Of a DNA stretch of 64,000 nt, positions 29,629-40,850 are shown piece by piece. Every line of letters begins with the position of its first letter. Within the stretch, counting starts at the first letter, position 1. The translations under genes were made by a program, and so were the position numbers. The stretch is from Bradyrhizobium sp. 195 (GTDB lineage Bacteria; Pseudomonadota; Alphaproteobacteria; Rhizobiales; Xanthobacteraceae), in assembly GCF_023101665.1 (NCBI RefSeq), contig NZ_CP082161.1, positions 1,550,001 to 1,614,000 on the forward strand, given 5' to 3'. The notes below the pieces were generated by a model. It was not told where the DNA came from and ran no database searches. It was given only the letters and a program-made list of their open reading frames with translations.

Positions 29629-30622
29629 CAACGACTGCTCCGCCGATCCTCCAAGCCGATGGGCTTGTCCGTCGATATCGCTTGCCAAAGGGCCCTTTCC
29701 AGCGTCCAGCGATGGTCCACGCGGTGAATGGGCTCTCGCTGCAGCTGGCTCAGGGCGAAACGCTCGGACTGGTTGGCGAATCCGGCTGTGGTAAGTCCAC
29801 GACGGGCCGGCTCCTGATCGGCCTGGACCGACCAGATGCCGGCTCTGTGACTTTCGGCGGAGAAGCTTTGCCTGCTATCGGCGATATTCGATGGCGCCGG
29901 CTCAGGATGCGAATCTAAATGGTATTTCAGGATCCGCTAGCTGCGCTCGATCCCCGCCTGACGATCGGCGCGCAGATAGCCGAGCCGCTCGAAATTCATC
30001 GGCTTGGCAGCAAGTCGGAACGAAAGGGGCGGGTCAATGCGCTTCTCGCGGATGTGGGGCTTAGGGCCGATCACCTCAGGCGCTTTCCGCACGAGCTTTC
30101 AGGCGGTCAGCGCCAGCGTGCTGTCCTGGCCCGAGCGCTTGCGACCGATCCAGATCTCATTGTCTGCGACGAGCCAGTATCGGCGCTCGACGTCTCGATC
30201 CAGGCGCAAGTGATCAATCTTCTGCAGGATCTGCAGGCGCGGTGGCGCATGGCGATGATCTTCATCAGCCATGATTTGCGAGTAGTCCGGCTGATCAGCG
30301 ATCGGATTGCTGTGATGTATCTCGGCGCCATCGTCGAGGAAGGCGCCTTTGAGGCGGTTCTTCTGGATCCTTTGCATCCCTATTCGCGGGCGCTCGTTTC
30401 CGCGGTGACAGGCCGGGGAGACATCGGTCTCGCACGATCCTGCAAGGAGATCCGCCCGATCCGGCTGCGCGACCGGGCGGCTGCGCATTCCATCCTCGCT
30501 GTCCGGTAGCGCCTCCCCTTTGCGCGCGGTTCGCCCCAGAGCTCACATCCGCTCCCGACGGGCGCCGCGTCGCCTGCCATCTGATCGGCGACCATGGTGC
30601 CGTATTCGAGAAGGAGGCATGA
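29625..30622 (+). pseudogene. ABC transporter ATPase (DppF/OppF type), nonsense and frameshift
   Basis: Walker A GESGCGKST is followed by RRLRMRI and a TAA at 29916-29918, where relatives have Gln (RIQMVFQDP), so CAA to TAA is likely. Reading goes on with [41 protein letters not shown] and ISHDLRVV. Near 30430 a frameshift moves the C-terminal [10 protein letters not shown] and RRVACHLIGDHG to another frame that ends at the TGA at 30620-30622, overlapping the permease start. Confidence 0.85.
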
Positions 30623-31551
30623 TGGCTCGCTTGATCGTGGTTCGCTCGGCGCGCGCGTTGCTGACCATCGGAATTGTGGTCACATTCGCATTCGCGGTGC
30701 TGCGCGCCGCTGGCGATCCCGCCCGTGCGTTACTTTCGCCGGAAACCCCGGCGGAAGCGGTCGAGGCCTTCCGAAAGGCCTGGGGGCTCGATGGGCCGCT
30801 CTGGGTGCAATACCTCAGATACCTCTTTGCGGTCGGTCATGGTGATCTCGGCCAATCGATGCGTGACGGGCGTTCCGCGATCACCGTCGTGGCCGAGCGC
30901 CCCGTCACGCTGATGCTGACTGCGCCGGCACTGACCCTCAATCTGTTGGTCGGCATTCCGGCTGGCATCTACGCGGCTCTCAAACGAGATAGCATCGCGG
31001 ATCGATTGGTGATGATGGTAGCGGTCGTGGGCTTCACCGTGCCATCTTTCGTGCTCGGCCTCGTGTTCGTATTGGCTTTCGCAGTCGAGCTCTCTTGGTT
31101 CCCCTCGGGCGGTGCAGGCACTTGGCAGCATTTGATGCTGCCCGTCATCACGCTCGGTCTGGGTGGTGCGGCCGTTTTGGCCCGCTTCAGCCGCAGCGCT
31201 ATGCTCGAGGTACTTGGGCAGCCCTATATCCGTGCCGCCAGCGCCAAGGGTGTGCCTTGGGCGAGAGTCGTCACCGGCCACGCTCTGCCCAACGGCGCGA
31301 TAACGGTGCTGACCATCGTCGGCTTCATGGTTGGCAATCTCATCGCGGGAACGGTGCTCGTCGAAAGCGTTTTTTCATGGCCAGGCATTGGCAGTCTGCT
31401 GGTCGTCTCGGTTGCGAGCCGTGATTTGGCTGTCGTCCAGTGCATCCTGCTCATTGTGGCCGCCGCCATGATTACCACCAATGTCACCATCGATCTGCTC
31501 TATGGCGTGCTCGATCCACGTATGCGCGAGTTGCGCTCTGGGAGGCAATAA
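30622..31551 (+). CDS. ABC transporter permease (DppB/OppB type)
   Basis: This 309-residue inner-membrane permease is intact, with about six hydrophobic segments, the family feature DLGQSMRDGRSA after the first loop, and the EAA region (AASAKGVPWARVVTGHALPNG). The ATG at 30622 is used because AAGGAGG lies four bases upstream and the preceding ATPase ends on it. It is the only undamaged member of its five-gene operon, so it cannot form a working transporter with its neighbours as they stand. Confidence 0.88.
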   Translation: MARLIVVRSARALLTIGIVVTFAFAVLRAAGDPARALLSPETPAEAVEAFRKAWGLDGPLWVQYLRYLFAVGHGDLGQSMRDGRSAITVVAERPVTLMLTAPALTLNLLVGIPAGIYAALKRDSIADRLVMMVAVVGFTVPSFVLGLVFVLAFAVELSWFPSGGAGTWQHLMLPVITLGLGGAAVLARFSRSAMLEVLGQPYIRAASAKGVPWARVVTGHALPNGAITVLTIVGFMVGNLIAGTVLVESVFSWPGIGSLLVVSVASRDLAVVQCILLIVAAAMITTNVTIDLLYGVLDPRMRELRSGRQ

Positions 31552-32428
31552 TTGTCGAGCATTTCCGCAGACCGAATTCTGCCGACTTCGAGGATGCGCA
31601 GTCTGGGGTGGTGGCGTGACCGCGGGGTCGCAATTGCGGTTGCCTGGCTCGCCCTCATGCTTCTTGTCGCAATCTTCGCTGATCGCCTCGCCTCTTATGA
31701 CTATGCAGCCCTCGACCTTCATCATCGCCTCGCTGCACCTCTTGGTCTCGGCGGAACCATCGCGAATCCCTTCGGTTCGGACGAACTCGGCCGGGACGTG
31801 CTGGCGCGCCTGATTATATCCATCCGCATCAGCTTACTTATTGCTTTCGGAGCGACGTTGATCGGCGTCGTCCTTGGCACTACGCTTGGAGTTTTGGCCG
31901 CTCACTTCCGAGGCTGGGTAGAGCAGGTCATCCTCGGTTGTGTTGATTTCCAGGCGAGCATGCCGATTCTCGTTTTGGCACTCGCGGTGCTTGCTTTCTT
32001 CGGCAACTCTCTGCTCCTCTTCGTGGGGCTCATTGGTCTGCACGGATGGGAACGCTACGCGCGTGTCACCCGTGCGCTTGCTATGAGTTCCAACGAGCAA
32101 GCCTATGTGATCGCCGTACGCCAGCTTGGCGCAAGGCCATCGCGCGTCTACCTGCGCCACGTCATGCCGAACATCGCCTCCACCGTGATCGTCACCATGA
32201 CGCTCGCGTTTCCGGACGTCATTTTGCTCGAGAGCGGCCTTAGCTTTCTTGGACTTGGAGTGCAGCCGCCGCTGACCTCGCTTGGCAATATGGTCGGTTA
32301 CGGCCGTGACTATCTGACCCGTGCTCCCTGGATCCTTGCTCCCTTCGCTGGTCATCTCACTCACCACTTTGTCGATTTCGCTCGTCGGCGATTGGCTGCG
32401 CGATCGGATCGACAAGACATTATCATGA
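31552..32428 (+). pseudogene. ABC transporter permease (DppC/OppC type), late frameshift
   Basis: The TTG start directly follows the dppB-type stop and has GGGAGG six bases upstream. DELGRDVLARLI, the hydrophobic segments and the EAA loop (AVRQLGARPSRVYLRHVMPNIA) are normal. Near 32353 the frame is lost after LAPFAG; the expected last helix and tail, VISLTTLSISLVGDWLRDRIDKTLS, lie in another frame ending at 32428. In the unshifted frame the protein runs on to 32520 with unrelated residues. Loss of only the last helix could leave partial function. Confidence 0.8.
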
Positions 32429-32529
32429 GCCTTCCAGAACCCTGCTTTCGATCCCTCTGCCCCGCAACATCCTGCCTTTCGACCGGCTGCAGCGATCTCG
32501 CGGCGGCCGCGTTCGAATAGCGCCATCCA

Positions 32530-32816
32530 TGTATCGAACGCATAATGCAAGACTCGAGTGCTTGTTCAATCTGCAGGTTGATGACCGTCTGCGCCGCGCG
32601 ATCTGCTACTGTCGGCACGCCTAGAATGCGTTGTCCGCCGTTCTTCTTGGGAATGGGGACAGCCCGAACGGCAGGTGGAAAGTAGCCGCCAGAAGACATT
32701 CGATTCCAGACCTTGTAAAGGTTGCCCTTCAAGTCCTTCTCAAAAGCTTCGAACGATACCTTATCCACGACGGCCGCGCCCGCATTGTCTTTGACCGGTT
32801 TGTAGGCCTTCATCAC
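32530..32816 (-). pseudogene. ltrA: Group II intron reverse transcriptase/maturase, N-terminal fragment
   Basis: KDNAGAAVVDKVSFEAFEKDLKGNLYKVWNRM, YFPPAVRAVPIPKKNGGQRILGVPTVADRAAQTVI is the RT0-RT1 region of bacterial group II intron proteins. The normal GVDGQS motif is degenerate, the first residues are missing, and homology stops near 32535, at the IS- or recombination-made junction with the dppC-type gene. No intron RNA domains were identified. Confidence 0.8.
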
Positions 32817-33239
32817 TGTCTGCTTGTCGATATCGTGCTGATTACGTTTGATTACGCTCTCGTGTCGTAGACCAGACCTGTCGCTACGTGAATCGTAGGG
32901 GCGGTCCGGACCGGCGCTTCAAGAACAACCGGGAGCTACCGATCTGCGTATATGGTGAGATCGATCTTCGCTCGTCCAACGGAGTGAATGAGCGGATCCA
33001 GTGCTCGCGCGTTGAAGCAGCCGAGAGATTTGTCGCCTCCCTCGCTGCAATGTCTGCTTGAGAATGCGATCCCGATAAGCGCCTTGCGCGGCGCTCCAAT
33101 GCGCAGCGCTGATCGTGCGTCGGACAGGAAACGGCCTCAGCGGTGCCGGGAGATATACTGAGGCCGTGTCGATGCTTCTCGCGCAAGCCACAAACTGATT
33201 CAGAAAAGCCAAAGCTTGGCAGGTTCCTCAGGGCAAGTC

Positions 33240-33443
33240 GATCAGCCGACGCGCCAGATTTTCGGCGCTCACCGTCGCCCGAACGATCAGCCATCAGCTC
33301 GGAGCGCACCCGAACGCCTTCGCCGAGATTGGTGTAGCCTGCCTTCTCGACCGCACTGATGTGAACGAAGACGTCAGCTCCCCGTCTTCTAGCTGGATGA
33401 AGCCGTATCCTGTGGCCGCGTTGAACCACTTCACAGCCCCCAT
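33240..33443 (-). pseudogene. Cold-shock protein (CspA family), frameshifted
   Basis: The start MGAVKWFNAATGYGFIQLEDG carries the RNP1-like KWFN...GYGFI motif. After a one-base loss near 33384 the frame changes to GADVFVHISAVEKAGYTNLGEGVRV with the RNP2 motif. CspA-type proteins are about 70-residue single-strand RNA/DNA-binding OB-fold chaperones. The C-terminal tail beyond SGASADR is also altered. Confidence 0.8.
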
Positions 33444-33529
33444 CGCCAATGCATTATCTCCAAACTGAAGTACCGCAATCTGATCGAAGAGCTTCCCAAC
33501 CATAAGGACTTCCACCCAATAGGTAGCTC

Positions 33530-33946
33530 TCACGCTGAGCGCCCCTCACGCGTCCATAATCTTTTACGCCGAGGACGGTTCCTGCGGCCGGTCGGTCGTG
33601 GCGGCGCGGCCTGCAATGGCTGTCGCTCATCGCCAGCCGGCTCCTCGGCCTGTGCCTCGGGCTGGCCTTGCGCTACAGATCGATCGAGCTTCTCAAGGGC
33701 CTCCAGTACCTTCCGTCCCTCCTCAGTGATGGTCCAGTATCCCAGCTCCCGATCGATGAGCTTTTGTCGGAAGATGTCGAGATTCGGCTCGCGGCTCGCG
33801 ATGCGCTTCATGCGCGCCGGCCACTCGGGCCCGCTGGTGTAAAAGATGACCAAGTGCTGTTTGACGACTTCAAGACTGGCTCGGCCGCCCGGCTGCCCGG
33901 CAAGTATCTTCAGTATGGACAGTTGAAAGCTCACATGCGCCCGCAA
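33530..33946 (-). CDS. Hypothetical winged-helix-like protein
   Basis: The first 85 residues look like a winged helix domain (VSFQLSILKILAGQPGGRASLEVVKQHLVIFYTSG, then a strand pair ending GYWTITEEGRKVLEALE), as in small uncharacterised proteins of Bradyrhizobium. The last 45 residues are basic and disordered (RPTGRRNRPRRKR). The frame is intact among pseudogenes. The function is unknown; DNA binding is a fair guess. It ends 87 bases before the cold-shock pseudogene. Confidence 0.6.
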   Translation of the reverse strand: MRAHVSFQLSILKILAGQPGGRASLEVVKQHLVIFYTSGPEWPARMKRIASREPNLDIFRQKLIDRELGYWTITEEGRKVLEALEKLDRSVAQGQPEAQAEEPAGDERQPLQAAPPRPTGRRNRPRRKRLWTREGRSA

Positions 33947-35077
33947 AGAGTCATTGAAAACCCGACGATACCGGCGCTGGCCACGGCCGGGTAGCGCACA
34001 TCAGCGCTTTCCACGGAAACATTTCGGATAAGGCTAACGAGGGAGCAGAGTACCGCATTCATATGTAGTCTTCGGACCCGCCACCTCATGTGCCCGCGCA
34101 GCTCGGATCGTGCTGCTTGTCTGGGCCGAGCCGCTCGCCGCACACAAGACTGCGGATCGGGACACGACTCTGTGTTCTTGTTAGATTCTCATGAACGGTC
34201 GACCCCCAAGCTGGCGCATGCCGTCACCCAAACAGATGGAAAAAAGCGCTGCACCCGCCCAGCGGAATGTGTCCCGTGTGAACGAAGTGGACAAGCCTGC
34301 GCAAGGCCAAAGAAGGGGAAGTCAGCATCGACGTCTATGGCTTCCTGACTTGTGCCCTTAATGCCGAGAGCACTTCATTTTTCTAAGTGCCAAGACTGGG
34401 ATCGAGGCCACGCAGCTCATCAATGTGATTGCATATCGATATCTGTGATCCAGTCGAGCAAACGAGTCAATCCCACTAGATCTTCCTAACCGATGAAATC
34501 GCGAGTCGCCATGTGGTCGCATCGCCGCCCTCTCGGGCGTGAGCGTGCGATGTCGTTGTCTTATTTGCGACGTGCTGTCGATCCTGCGACAGGTCGGCTT
34601 GGATGAGCAAGCATTACTAAAGCTGTCGCAGTTGGCATGAGCTTTGAAGAGTGAGATCCCGATTGCTCAGACGTGCAGGGATGGCTTAGGGGATGACAAG
34701 TCTTCAGTTCATGGCGTGGATCGGGTCCAAGTTCGGGCCCTCCAACCTTTGGCATCAACCCAATGGCTTGCGCATGAATCGCCTCCGCGATCAAGCTCGC
34801 TCGATCGCGATGCGCGCCGTCCCGACTGCGCGGATGATTGGCCAATTCTGGCGCGGCATTTGCAATCTCTCCTTCGCGCTTATCGCATGCGAAAAGCGGG
34901 CTGCGCTGGTCGAAGCCCAGCGTCCAAGCCGTGGTCCGTTTTTGCGTCTAAACGTGCCGTCGCACGAGGCTGCCCGCGAGCAGCATCGGAGGCTGACCGT
35001 GAATTCACGTCGGAACGTAATACTCCCGTGAAAGAAGCGGTATTTCGTTCGCCGACGCAAACGGGCGGCATGATGAT
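33947..35077. other. 1.1 kb without a recognisable gene
   Basis: Short open frames on both strands show no family motifs. The last 150 bases should hold the promoter of the MATE gene; nothing specific was seen. Confidence 0.45.
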
Positions 35078-36486
35078 ATGGACAAGATAGCCAAGACAAA
35101 GCCGGCATTAATCTCGCGACCAGAAGGGACGAGACGGGCGGCTATCCGTCGCTTCTCTATCGAGCTCAATGAAACCGCGAAGTTCGCGTTGCCAATGGTG
35201 CTGACGCAGGTTGCGCAGGTTGCGATGATGACGACTGATCTTGCCTTCATCGGGCGTATCAGCGCTGAGGCGCTCGCCGCGGCAGCGCTGGCAGGCCGGC
35301 TCTATCTCATTAGCGTCACATTCGGCGTGGGACTACTAAGTGCCATCGCGCCTTTGGCGGCGCGGGCGCTCGGGGAAAATAATCTAGGCGCGGTACAGCG
35401 CTCGCTGCGCATGGGCCTATGGGTGGCCCTGATCCTGTCATTCCCGATCACTGCTGTGGCGCTGCGAGCAGAGCAAATACTGCTTGCCTTGGGCCAGACC
35501 CCAGATGTGGCGCAGCTTGCCCAGCAATACCTCTTCGGATTAGCCTTCGGCACGGCTCCGGCACTAGCGTTTTTGGCTATCCGCAGTTTCATGGGTGGGG
35601 TCAATCGGCCACAGCCAGTCTTCTGGATTACGCTAACAGCCATCCCCCTCAATGCGTTGTTGGTCTATATTCTGGCCTATGGGAAGCTTGGGCTGCCCCG
35701 GTTGGAGCTGTTCGGGGCAGGCCTTGCGACCACGCTGGTCAACTGCGGCATGTTTTTGGCGGGCTTGTGGTTCGCTGCACTGCGCTGGCCGTTCCGTGAG
35801 TACCATGTGCTTGCGGATCTCTGGCGTTTCGATTGGCGCGCAATGCGGCAGCTCATCGCAATTGGGACGCCGATCTCCATCTCTTCATCGATCGAGTCGG
35901 GACTATTTGGAGCCACGTCGCTCCTTGCGGGCTTGATCAGCAACAGCTGGCCGCTCACCAGATTGTTGTTCAGATTTCCTTGACCCTGTTTATGATTTAT
36001 CTCGGCATTGGGACGGCCGCTGCCGTGCGCGTTGGCCATGCCGCCGGCCGCGACGACCGTGCAGGCGTCAAGCGGGCCAATCTGGCGGCGATGTTGCTTG
36101 GTATGGTCATAGCTACAACGCTAACGCTTACGTTGATCACCGTGCGTTTTGAGATCGTGGAGCTGTTTCTGGGCAGAGCGACCCGCGATTCCGAGGCAAC
36201 GATCAGCCTCGCTGCAAAGCTCCTCATGGTCGGCGCAACCCTCTTTATGACTGACGCCGCCCAGTGCATTGCGGCAGGCGGCCTGCGCGGGCTGAAGGAC
36301 ACGCGGGTGCCGCTGCTGTTTTCGGCTATTGCTTGGTGGCTGATCGGCTTTTCCCTCAGCTATTGGCTCAGTCTGAAGATCGGTTTGGGCGCCGTCGGTA
36401 TATGGATTGGCTTGTCGACCGGAGACACAATCTATGCGGCGATCCTCGTCCTGCGGTTCCGCCACTTAGCAAGTCGTCCTCTCTGA
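35078..36486 (+). pseudogene. MATE-family efflux transporter, one frameshift
   Basis: The protein of about 470 residues is a NorM/DinF-type multidrug and toxin extrusion antiporter with twelve hydrophobic segments. It reads normally from ELNETAKFALPMVLTQVAQVAMMTTDLAFIG to LLAGLIS near 35940, then the frame changes; QQLAAHQIVVQISLTLFMIYLGIGTAAAVRVG continues in the other frame to a normal C-terminus at 36486. All membrane segments remain readable, so a single base change or a sequencing error separates it from an intact gene. Confidence 0.85.
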
Positions 36487-36779
36487 TGCGCGCGCATCAT
36501 TGATTCCAAGCGGCGACGATACGCCGGGATGCTTGCCCGCGCGGTTGTGACCGGGGCGAACGCAAGTCGGACTGAAAATTGAAGGTTCCGTGTCACGGCG
36601 CGACTGCAGGGATAACATAACAAGAGATAGTAACTCGACTAGCATCGTATTTTTCGATCATTTCATTTCAAAAAACGATGGCCAAAGTGGTTAGCTCGTT
36701 TCATTGCGAGTAGGAATCCTCAAGGCGTCCCCGGCGATTTGCAGGCTTTCCAACTTGTCACTCCTGGCGGAATGGCTCA

Positions 36780-37330
36780 ACGGGTCCCTCCCTTCGAGAG
36801 CAACGCCGGCCCGAGCGGCCCAGCGGCGCGCACCAGGCGCCGATGCGATCACGCTTAGTCAGGGCATATCTTTCGACACCCCGACCGGTGTCTGCGACCG
36901 CCACAGCTGTGAGATTCCTGCCAAGCACACGAGATGCATCGCATTCGCCGGAATCAAGCCGCCACGCGAAAACGATCCGCGGGCAGCATCAGCCACGGTT
37001 CCTGGCTCAATCGCGACGTGGACCAGATCAGGATCGGCTAGGGCGCCGAGCAGTTCTCTTGGACGCGGTATTTGCCACCCTTCCTTGCGAGGCCATGCTA
37101 TCGACGGCTTGCTGGACATCCTACCTGACGTCCTCGCCGGAGTTGGGCGGTCCTCGGGGCCTGTGATGAATTCCGTGGCTTCGCGCTGCGCCCGCAGAGG
37201 TGCATCAGGCGATCATGATCAGACCAAACCACTGACGCCGCAGCCTCCGTCCAAGACAAGCCGGGCCGATCTACGGCTCAGGAGAGCTGCTGGCGCTCGC
37301 ACGCCGCTAATCCCGGCTCGGGACCGGCCG
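36780..37330 (+). pseudogene. Second aspartate-aminotransferase remnant, heavily decayed
   Basis: Fragments such as GADAITLSQGISFDTPTGVCD, AFAGIKPPR and, in another frame, GPIYGSGELLALAR correspond to GADVITLSQGEPDFDTPSAICE, AVAGIKPLR and GAVYSRGDLLALA of the pseudogene at 24970-26058. No frame runs through. It lies next to the hydrolase at 37493, as the first copy lies next to PEP mutase. Confidence 0.7.
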
Positions 37331-37492
37331 TCGCGCTGGCCGGGCTTTGGTCAGCGTGGCTGGGAGCGCCATACCCGCATTGCGCTCGCGCTAGCGATCA
37401 GCCTCGGCTCCAAGTCGATGGCGCTGGGCTGCGCCAGCCAAGTCCTGGTCGCTCCCGGTCCGCTACGTTCCAGCTAGGCGAAAGCTTTACGC

Positions 37493-38995
37493 ATGTTCGA
37501 CCGACCGAACCGGAATCGGGTTCTCATCGTGCTGTTCGATGGGCTTCGACCCGATCTCGTCAAACCGTCATTGACACCGAATCTGGTCAGGCTTCAGCGC
37601 CGCGGTGCGGTGCTGGCCCGGCAGCGCACCGTCTATCCCAGTGAAACACGAATAGCGCTCACGAGCCTCGTCACGGGCACGACGCCGGATCGCCACGGCA
37701 TCGTTGGGAATCAATATCTCGACAGGCAGTCGCCGATACCGCGCTCTGTCGACACGAGCGACGCGCGCCTGATCGAGCACCTTGATGCCGCGAGCGACGG
37801 CCATCTACTCGGTGTGCCGTCACTTGGTGAGATCCTCGCGGCGAACGGCAGGACCTTCTCAGTCCTCGCTTCCAACTCGGCGGGGGCAACGCGCCTGCTG
37901 AACCATAAAGCTCGAAAGTTCAGACAAGTGACGCTCTCCGGCCACTTCCCTTGCATCGCGACCTCCGCCGAGATGCTCAGACAGGTGGAAACCCTGCTGG
38001 GGCCGACGCCTGCGCCGCCGCCCCCCGGCGACCCAGATCTTGCCTCTCAAGCCTTTCTGACCTCAGCGTTCCTCAACGTAATCTGGCCTCAAATTCGGCC
38101 CGACGTCGCAATCCTCTCCTTCGGCGAGCCCGATATTTCCTCTCACGATTGTGGGACTGGCGCGCCAAAGACGCTGGAAGCGATCAGCTTTGTCGATCGG
38201 CAGTTGGGCCGCGTGCTCGATTGGTGGGACGCTGAGGGCGTCTCCCTTGGCGTGCACCTGATTGCCGCCTCCGATCATGGACACGTGACGGTGCATGCGC
38301 GGGCCGATCTATTTGAGACGCTCGAGGCTGCTGGGCTGCGCTGCGGTCCCGCACCAGCGGCCGGGATCGATGCCATCGTCATACCTGGCCAGGTCGGAGC
38401 AATTTACCTCGCCGAGCCATCGGACGCCGTTATCCGCCGCACAGTAGGATCGATGATCGAGCGGCCCTGGTGTGGTCCGGTGTTTACCGCGGGTGGCGCG
38501 GACGATGGCATTGCACCGGGCAGCTTTGCCCGCCATTTGGTGTTCGCCGACCATGCCCGATCGGCGGACATCCTGTTTTCGTTCCGGTCGGATGACGATC
38601 TCGATCCATTTGGTCTTATCGGCCGCAGTTGGAGTGCGGATGGGCCGATCGGCTTCGGAGTGCACGGCGGGTTGCATGCCAAGGAGATGTCGTCGGTCGG
38701 CATTTTGGCGGGACCGCCGATCAAAAACGGCTTCGTCTCGCAAGTTCCCTCAGGCATCTGCGATATTGCGCCGACAGTGCTCGGTCTTCTGGGCCTTTCG
38801 CGACCGGCAACGATGACCGGTCGTGCGCTCGCAGAGGTCTTTATCGATGATGGACAGGACCTGCCTCGTACGATTGAAAAGTTATACGAGACCAGCAGCG
38901 GCGCATACCGGCAGCACCTTCGTCGTGTGCAGGTCGGTGAGGCAGTCTATCTCGATTTTGCTGGCGTCGTGTGGGCGTCCCAACAACTGACATAA
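37493..38995 (+). CDS. Alkaline-phosphatase-superfamily phosphodiesterase/pyrophosphatase
   Basis: This intact 500-residue enzyme has the metal ligands and nucleophile of the type I phosphodiesterase/nucleotide pyrophosphatase branch: FDGLRPD (Asp16), the candidate nucleophile Thr52 in YPSETR, LVTGTTPDRHGI, a DISSHDCGTG segment, SDHGH and HGGLH. The branch includes phosphonoacetate hydrolase, which is tempting given the PEP mutase remnant at 24.4 kb, but nucleotide or phospholipid phosphodiesters are equally possible. No signal peptide is seen, so it should be cytosolic. No clear Shine-Dalgarno sequence precedes the ATG. Confidence 0.85.
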   Translation: MFDRPNRNRVLIVLFDGLRPDLVKPSLTPNLVRLQRRGAVLARQRTVYPSETRIALTSLVTGTTPDRHGIVGNQYLDRQSPIPRSVDTSDARLIEHLDAASDGHLLGVPSLGEILAANGRTFSVLASNSAGATRLLNHKARKFRQVTLSGHFPCIATSAEMLRQVETLLGPTPAPPPPGDPDLASQAFLTSAFLNVIWPQIRPDVAILSFGEPDISSHDCGTGAPKTLEAISFVDRQLGRVLDWWDAEGVSLGVHLIAASDHGHVTVHARADLFETLEAAGLRCGPAPAAGIDAIVIPGQVGAIYLAEPSDAVIRRTVGSMIERPWCGPVFTAGGADDGIAPGSFARHLVFADHARSADILFSFRSDDDLDPFGLIGRSWSADGPIGFGVHGGLHAKEMSSVGILAGPPIKNGFVSQVPSGICDIAPTVLGLLGLSRPATMTGRALAEVFIDDGQDLPRTIEKLYETSSGAYRQHLRRVQVGEAVYLDFAGVVWASQQLT

Positions 38996-39687
38996 CTCAA
39001 GCTCGATCTGCACCCCGCAAGGGCCGGTCTGCTGTCATCAATGGTGGAATTCGTCGAAAAATTCGATGGAGCGCCAAATTTAAGCGCGGCTCGAGTCATT
39101 GCATCAATTCAAGCACTCATGTTTGCTACCATGTACGAACAGTACACAGATGTGTCTGGCGTCCAGGTTTACTGATCGCGAGAGCGTCTTCATAAACCTC
39201 CCCCGCAATGCCAAAACTCCTTCGGCCCTGAAGACCAACGAAGTACGGGAGTCGCGCCACGACACGTCGTTCAACGAGGGAAGCATCGGTTGAATATGCA
39301 CGAGCGCGTACTTTTGGACCGCCTGCGATCGATGTGTCGGCGTGTCATCCAAAGGGAGGTGGACTTGTTGGTCGCTGACATTAAGAAGAAGGAAGAGTCA
39401 GCAGCTAGCGCAGCAACTTAACAGAAGCCCTCGCCAACGAGCCCGCTACGGGAGATTTCACCGGAGTTAAGATCGTAAATCCGATGCGCGAAGCACGTCG
39501 TGAGCGGCTTACGGTCCATCGGCCCGCGGCTCACTGACGACCTCGTCGATTTTGTCTGAGCTCCTTGCTTCGTGTTTGATTGTTCCTATCGCTCCGGCGA
39601 AGCTTTCAATTACCCACATCTTCGGGCGGGCTTGCCCAATCTGAATCGGGCGTGATTCTGTCCATGACGCCGAATCACTGGGGCGTT
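38996..39687. other. Intergenic, no gene family seen
   Basis: A 40-codon open frame (39297-39419, start MHERVLLDRLRSMC, charged, ending KKKEESAASAAT) has a codon pattern that could be a small protein, but there is no further support. Nothing else was recognised. Confidence 0.35.
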
Positions 39688-40850
39688 ATGAATGAATGTT
39701 GGATCGAAGCCCGGCCCGGCCGGCCGGCAAGATGCCGCGTCGGCTGCGGCGAGTCTTCCGGATAAACGTCTGCAGCGTCGTTTACGGCGGTTGCTGGAGC
39801 AGCTTTCCGCCGCGCCGGGTAAGCCGGTTCCAGCGGCCTTTGGCGAATTGGGCTGCGACGAAGGCGGCCTATCGATTTTTCGACAATCCGCGCGTCACCG
39901 AACACGGCGTGATGGCGGGACATTTCGCTGCGACTGCAGCGCGTTTCAAAGCCAGCGAAGGGCCTGTCCTGATCCTTCAGGACACGCCCGAGTTCATCTA
40001 CAGTCGCGAGTCGCCCTGCAAGATCGGGTACACGAAGACCATCAACGCTGGCCGCTATAAAGCCGGACAACCCACCACCCACACCTCGTGCGGTGTGTTG
40101 ATGCATTCGAGTCTGGTCGTCACCACAAGCGGGACTCCGCTCGGCCTGTCGGCGGTGAAGTTCTGGACCCGCAGCAAATTCAAAGGGGCGGCCGCGCTCA
40201 GACGGCTCGTGAACCAAACGCGCGTGCCGATCGAGACCAAGGAAAGCTATCGCTGGCTCGAGAATCTGCGCCAGTCCATCGCGCTTATGGGCTCACCCGA
40301 GCGTTGCGTGCACGTGGGCGACCGGGAAAGCGATATCTACGAACTGTTTTGCCTGGCGCCGGATCTCGGGACGCGGGTTCTTGTGCGGGTTCAGACCAAT
40401 CGGCTGGCCGAGCCACCACCGAAAGCCGCGCCGACGGATGCGGCCCATCGTGTCTTCGCCCCACTCGCCACGGTCCCTGGTCTGGTCGCCACCAGGTCGC
40501 GATGGCGAAGATGGCGAAACTGCTTGCTTGCAGATCAAGTTCGCCTCGGTGAAAACATTGCCGCCTGTCGGCGAGCAAAAGCGCGACGCGCCGCAAATCC
40601 TCGTCTACATTCATGCCCTGGAGGTCGACCCACTTTCGGATCGCGATCCGATCGACTGGAAGCTGGTGACCAATCTGCCTATCGACGATCTCGCAGCCGC
40701 CGTCGAAAAGCTCGACTGGTACGCATTGCGCTGGAAGGTCGAGGTGTTCCACAGGTCATGAAATCTGGTTGCCGCGCCGAGGACGCGAGATTGCAGACTG
40801 CCGAGCGGCTGGTGAAGCTGCTCGCCCTCATCACTGTCGTCAGCTGGATT
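39688..40850 (+). pseudogene. IS4-family (Tn5-like) transposase, multiple frameshifts
   Basis: The transposase starts MNECWIEA at 39688 and passes through at least four frames. Readable motifs: WAATKAAYRFFDNPRVTEHGVM, LILQDTPEF (first Asp), CVHVGDRESDIYELF (second Asp), and YALRWKVEVFH (the YREK-type region), followed by SGCRAEDARLQTAERLVKLLAL. The 3' end joins the next transposase remnant at about 40850. It cannot encode a working enzyme. Confidence 0.82.
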
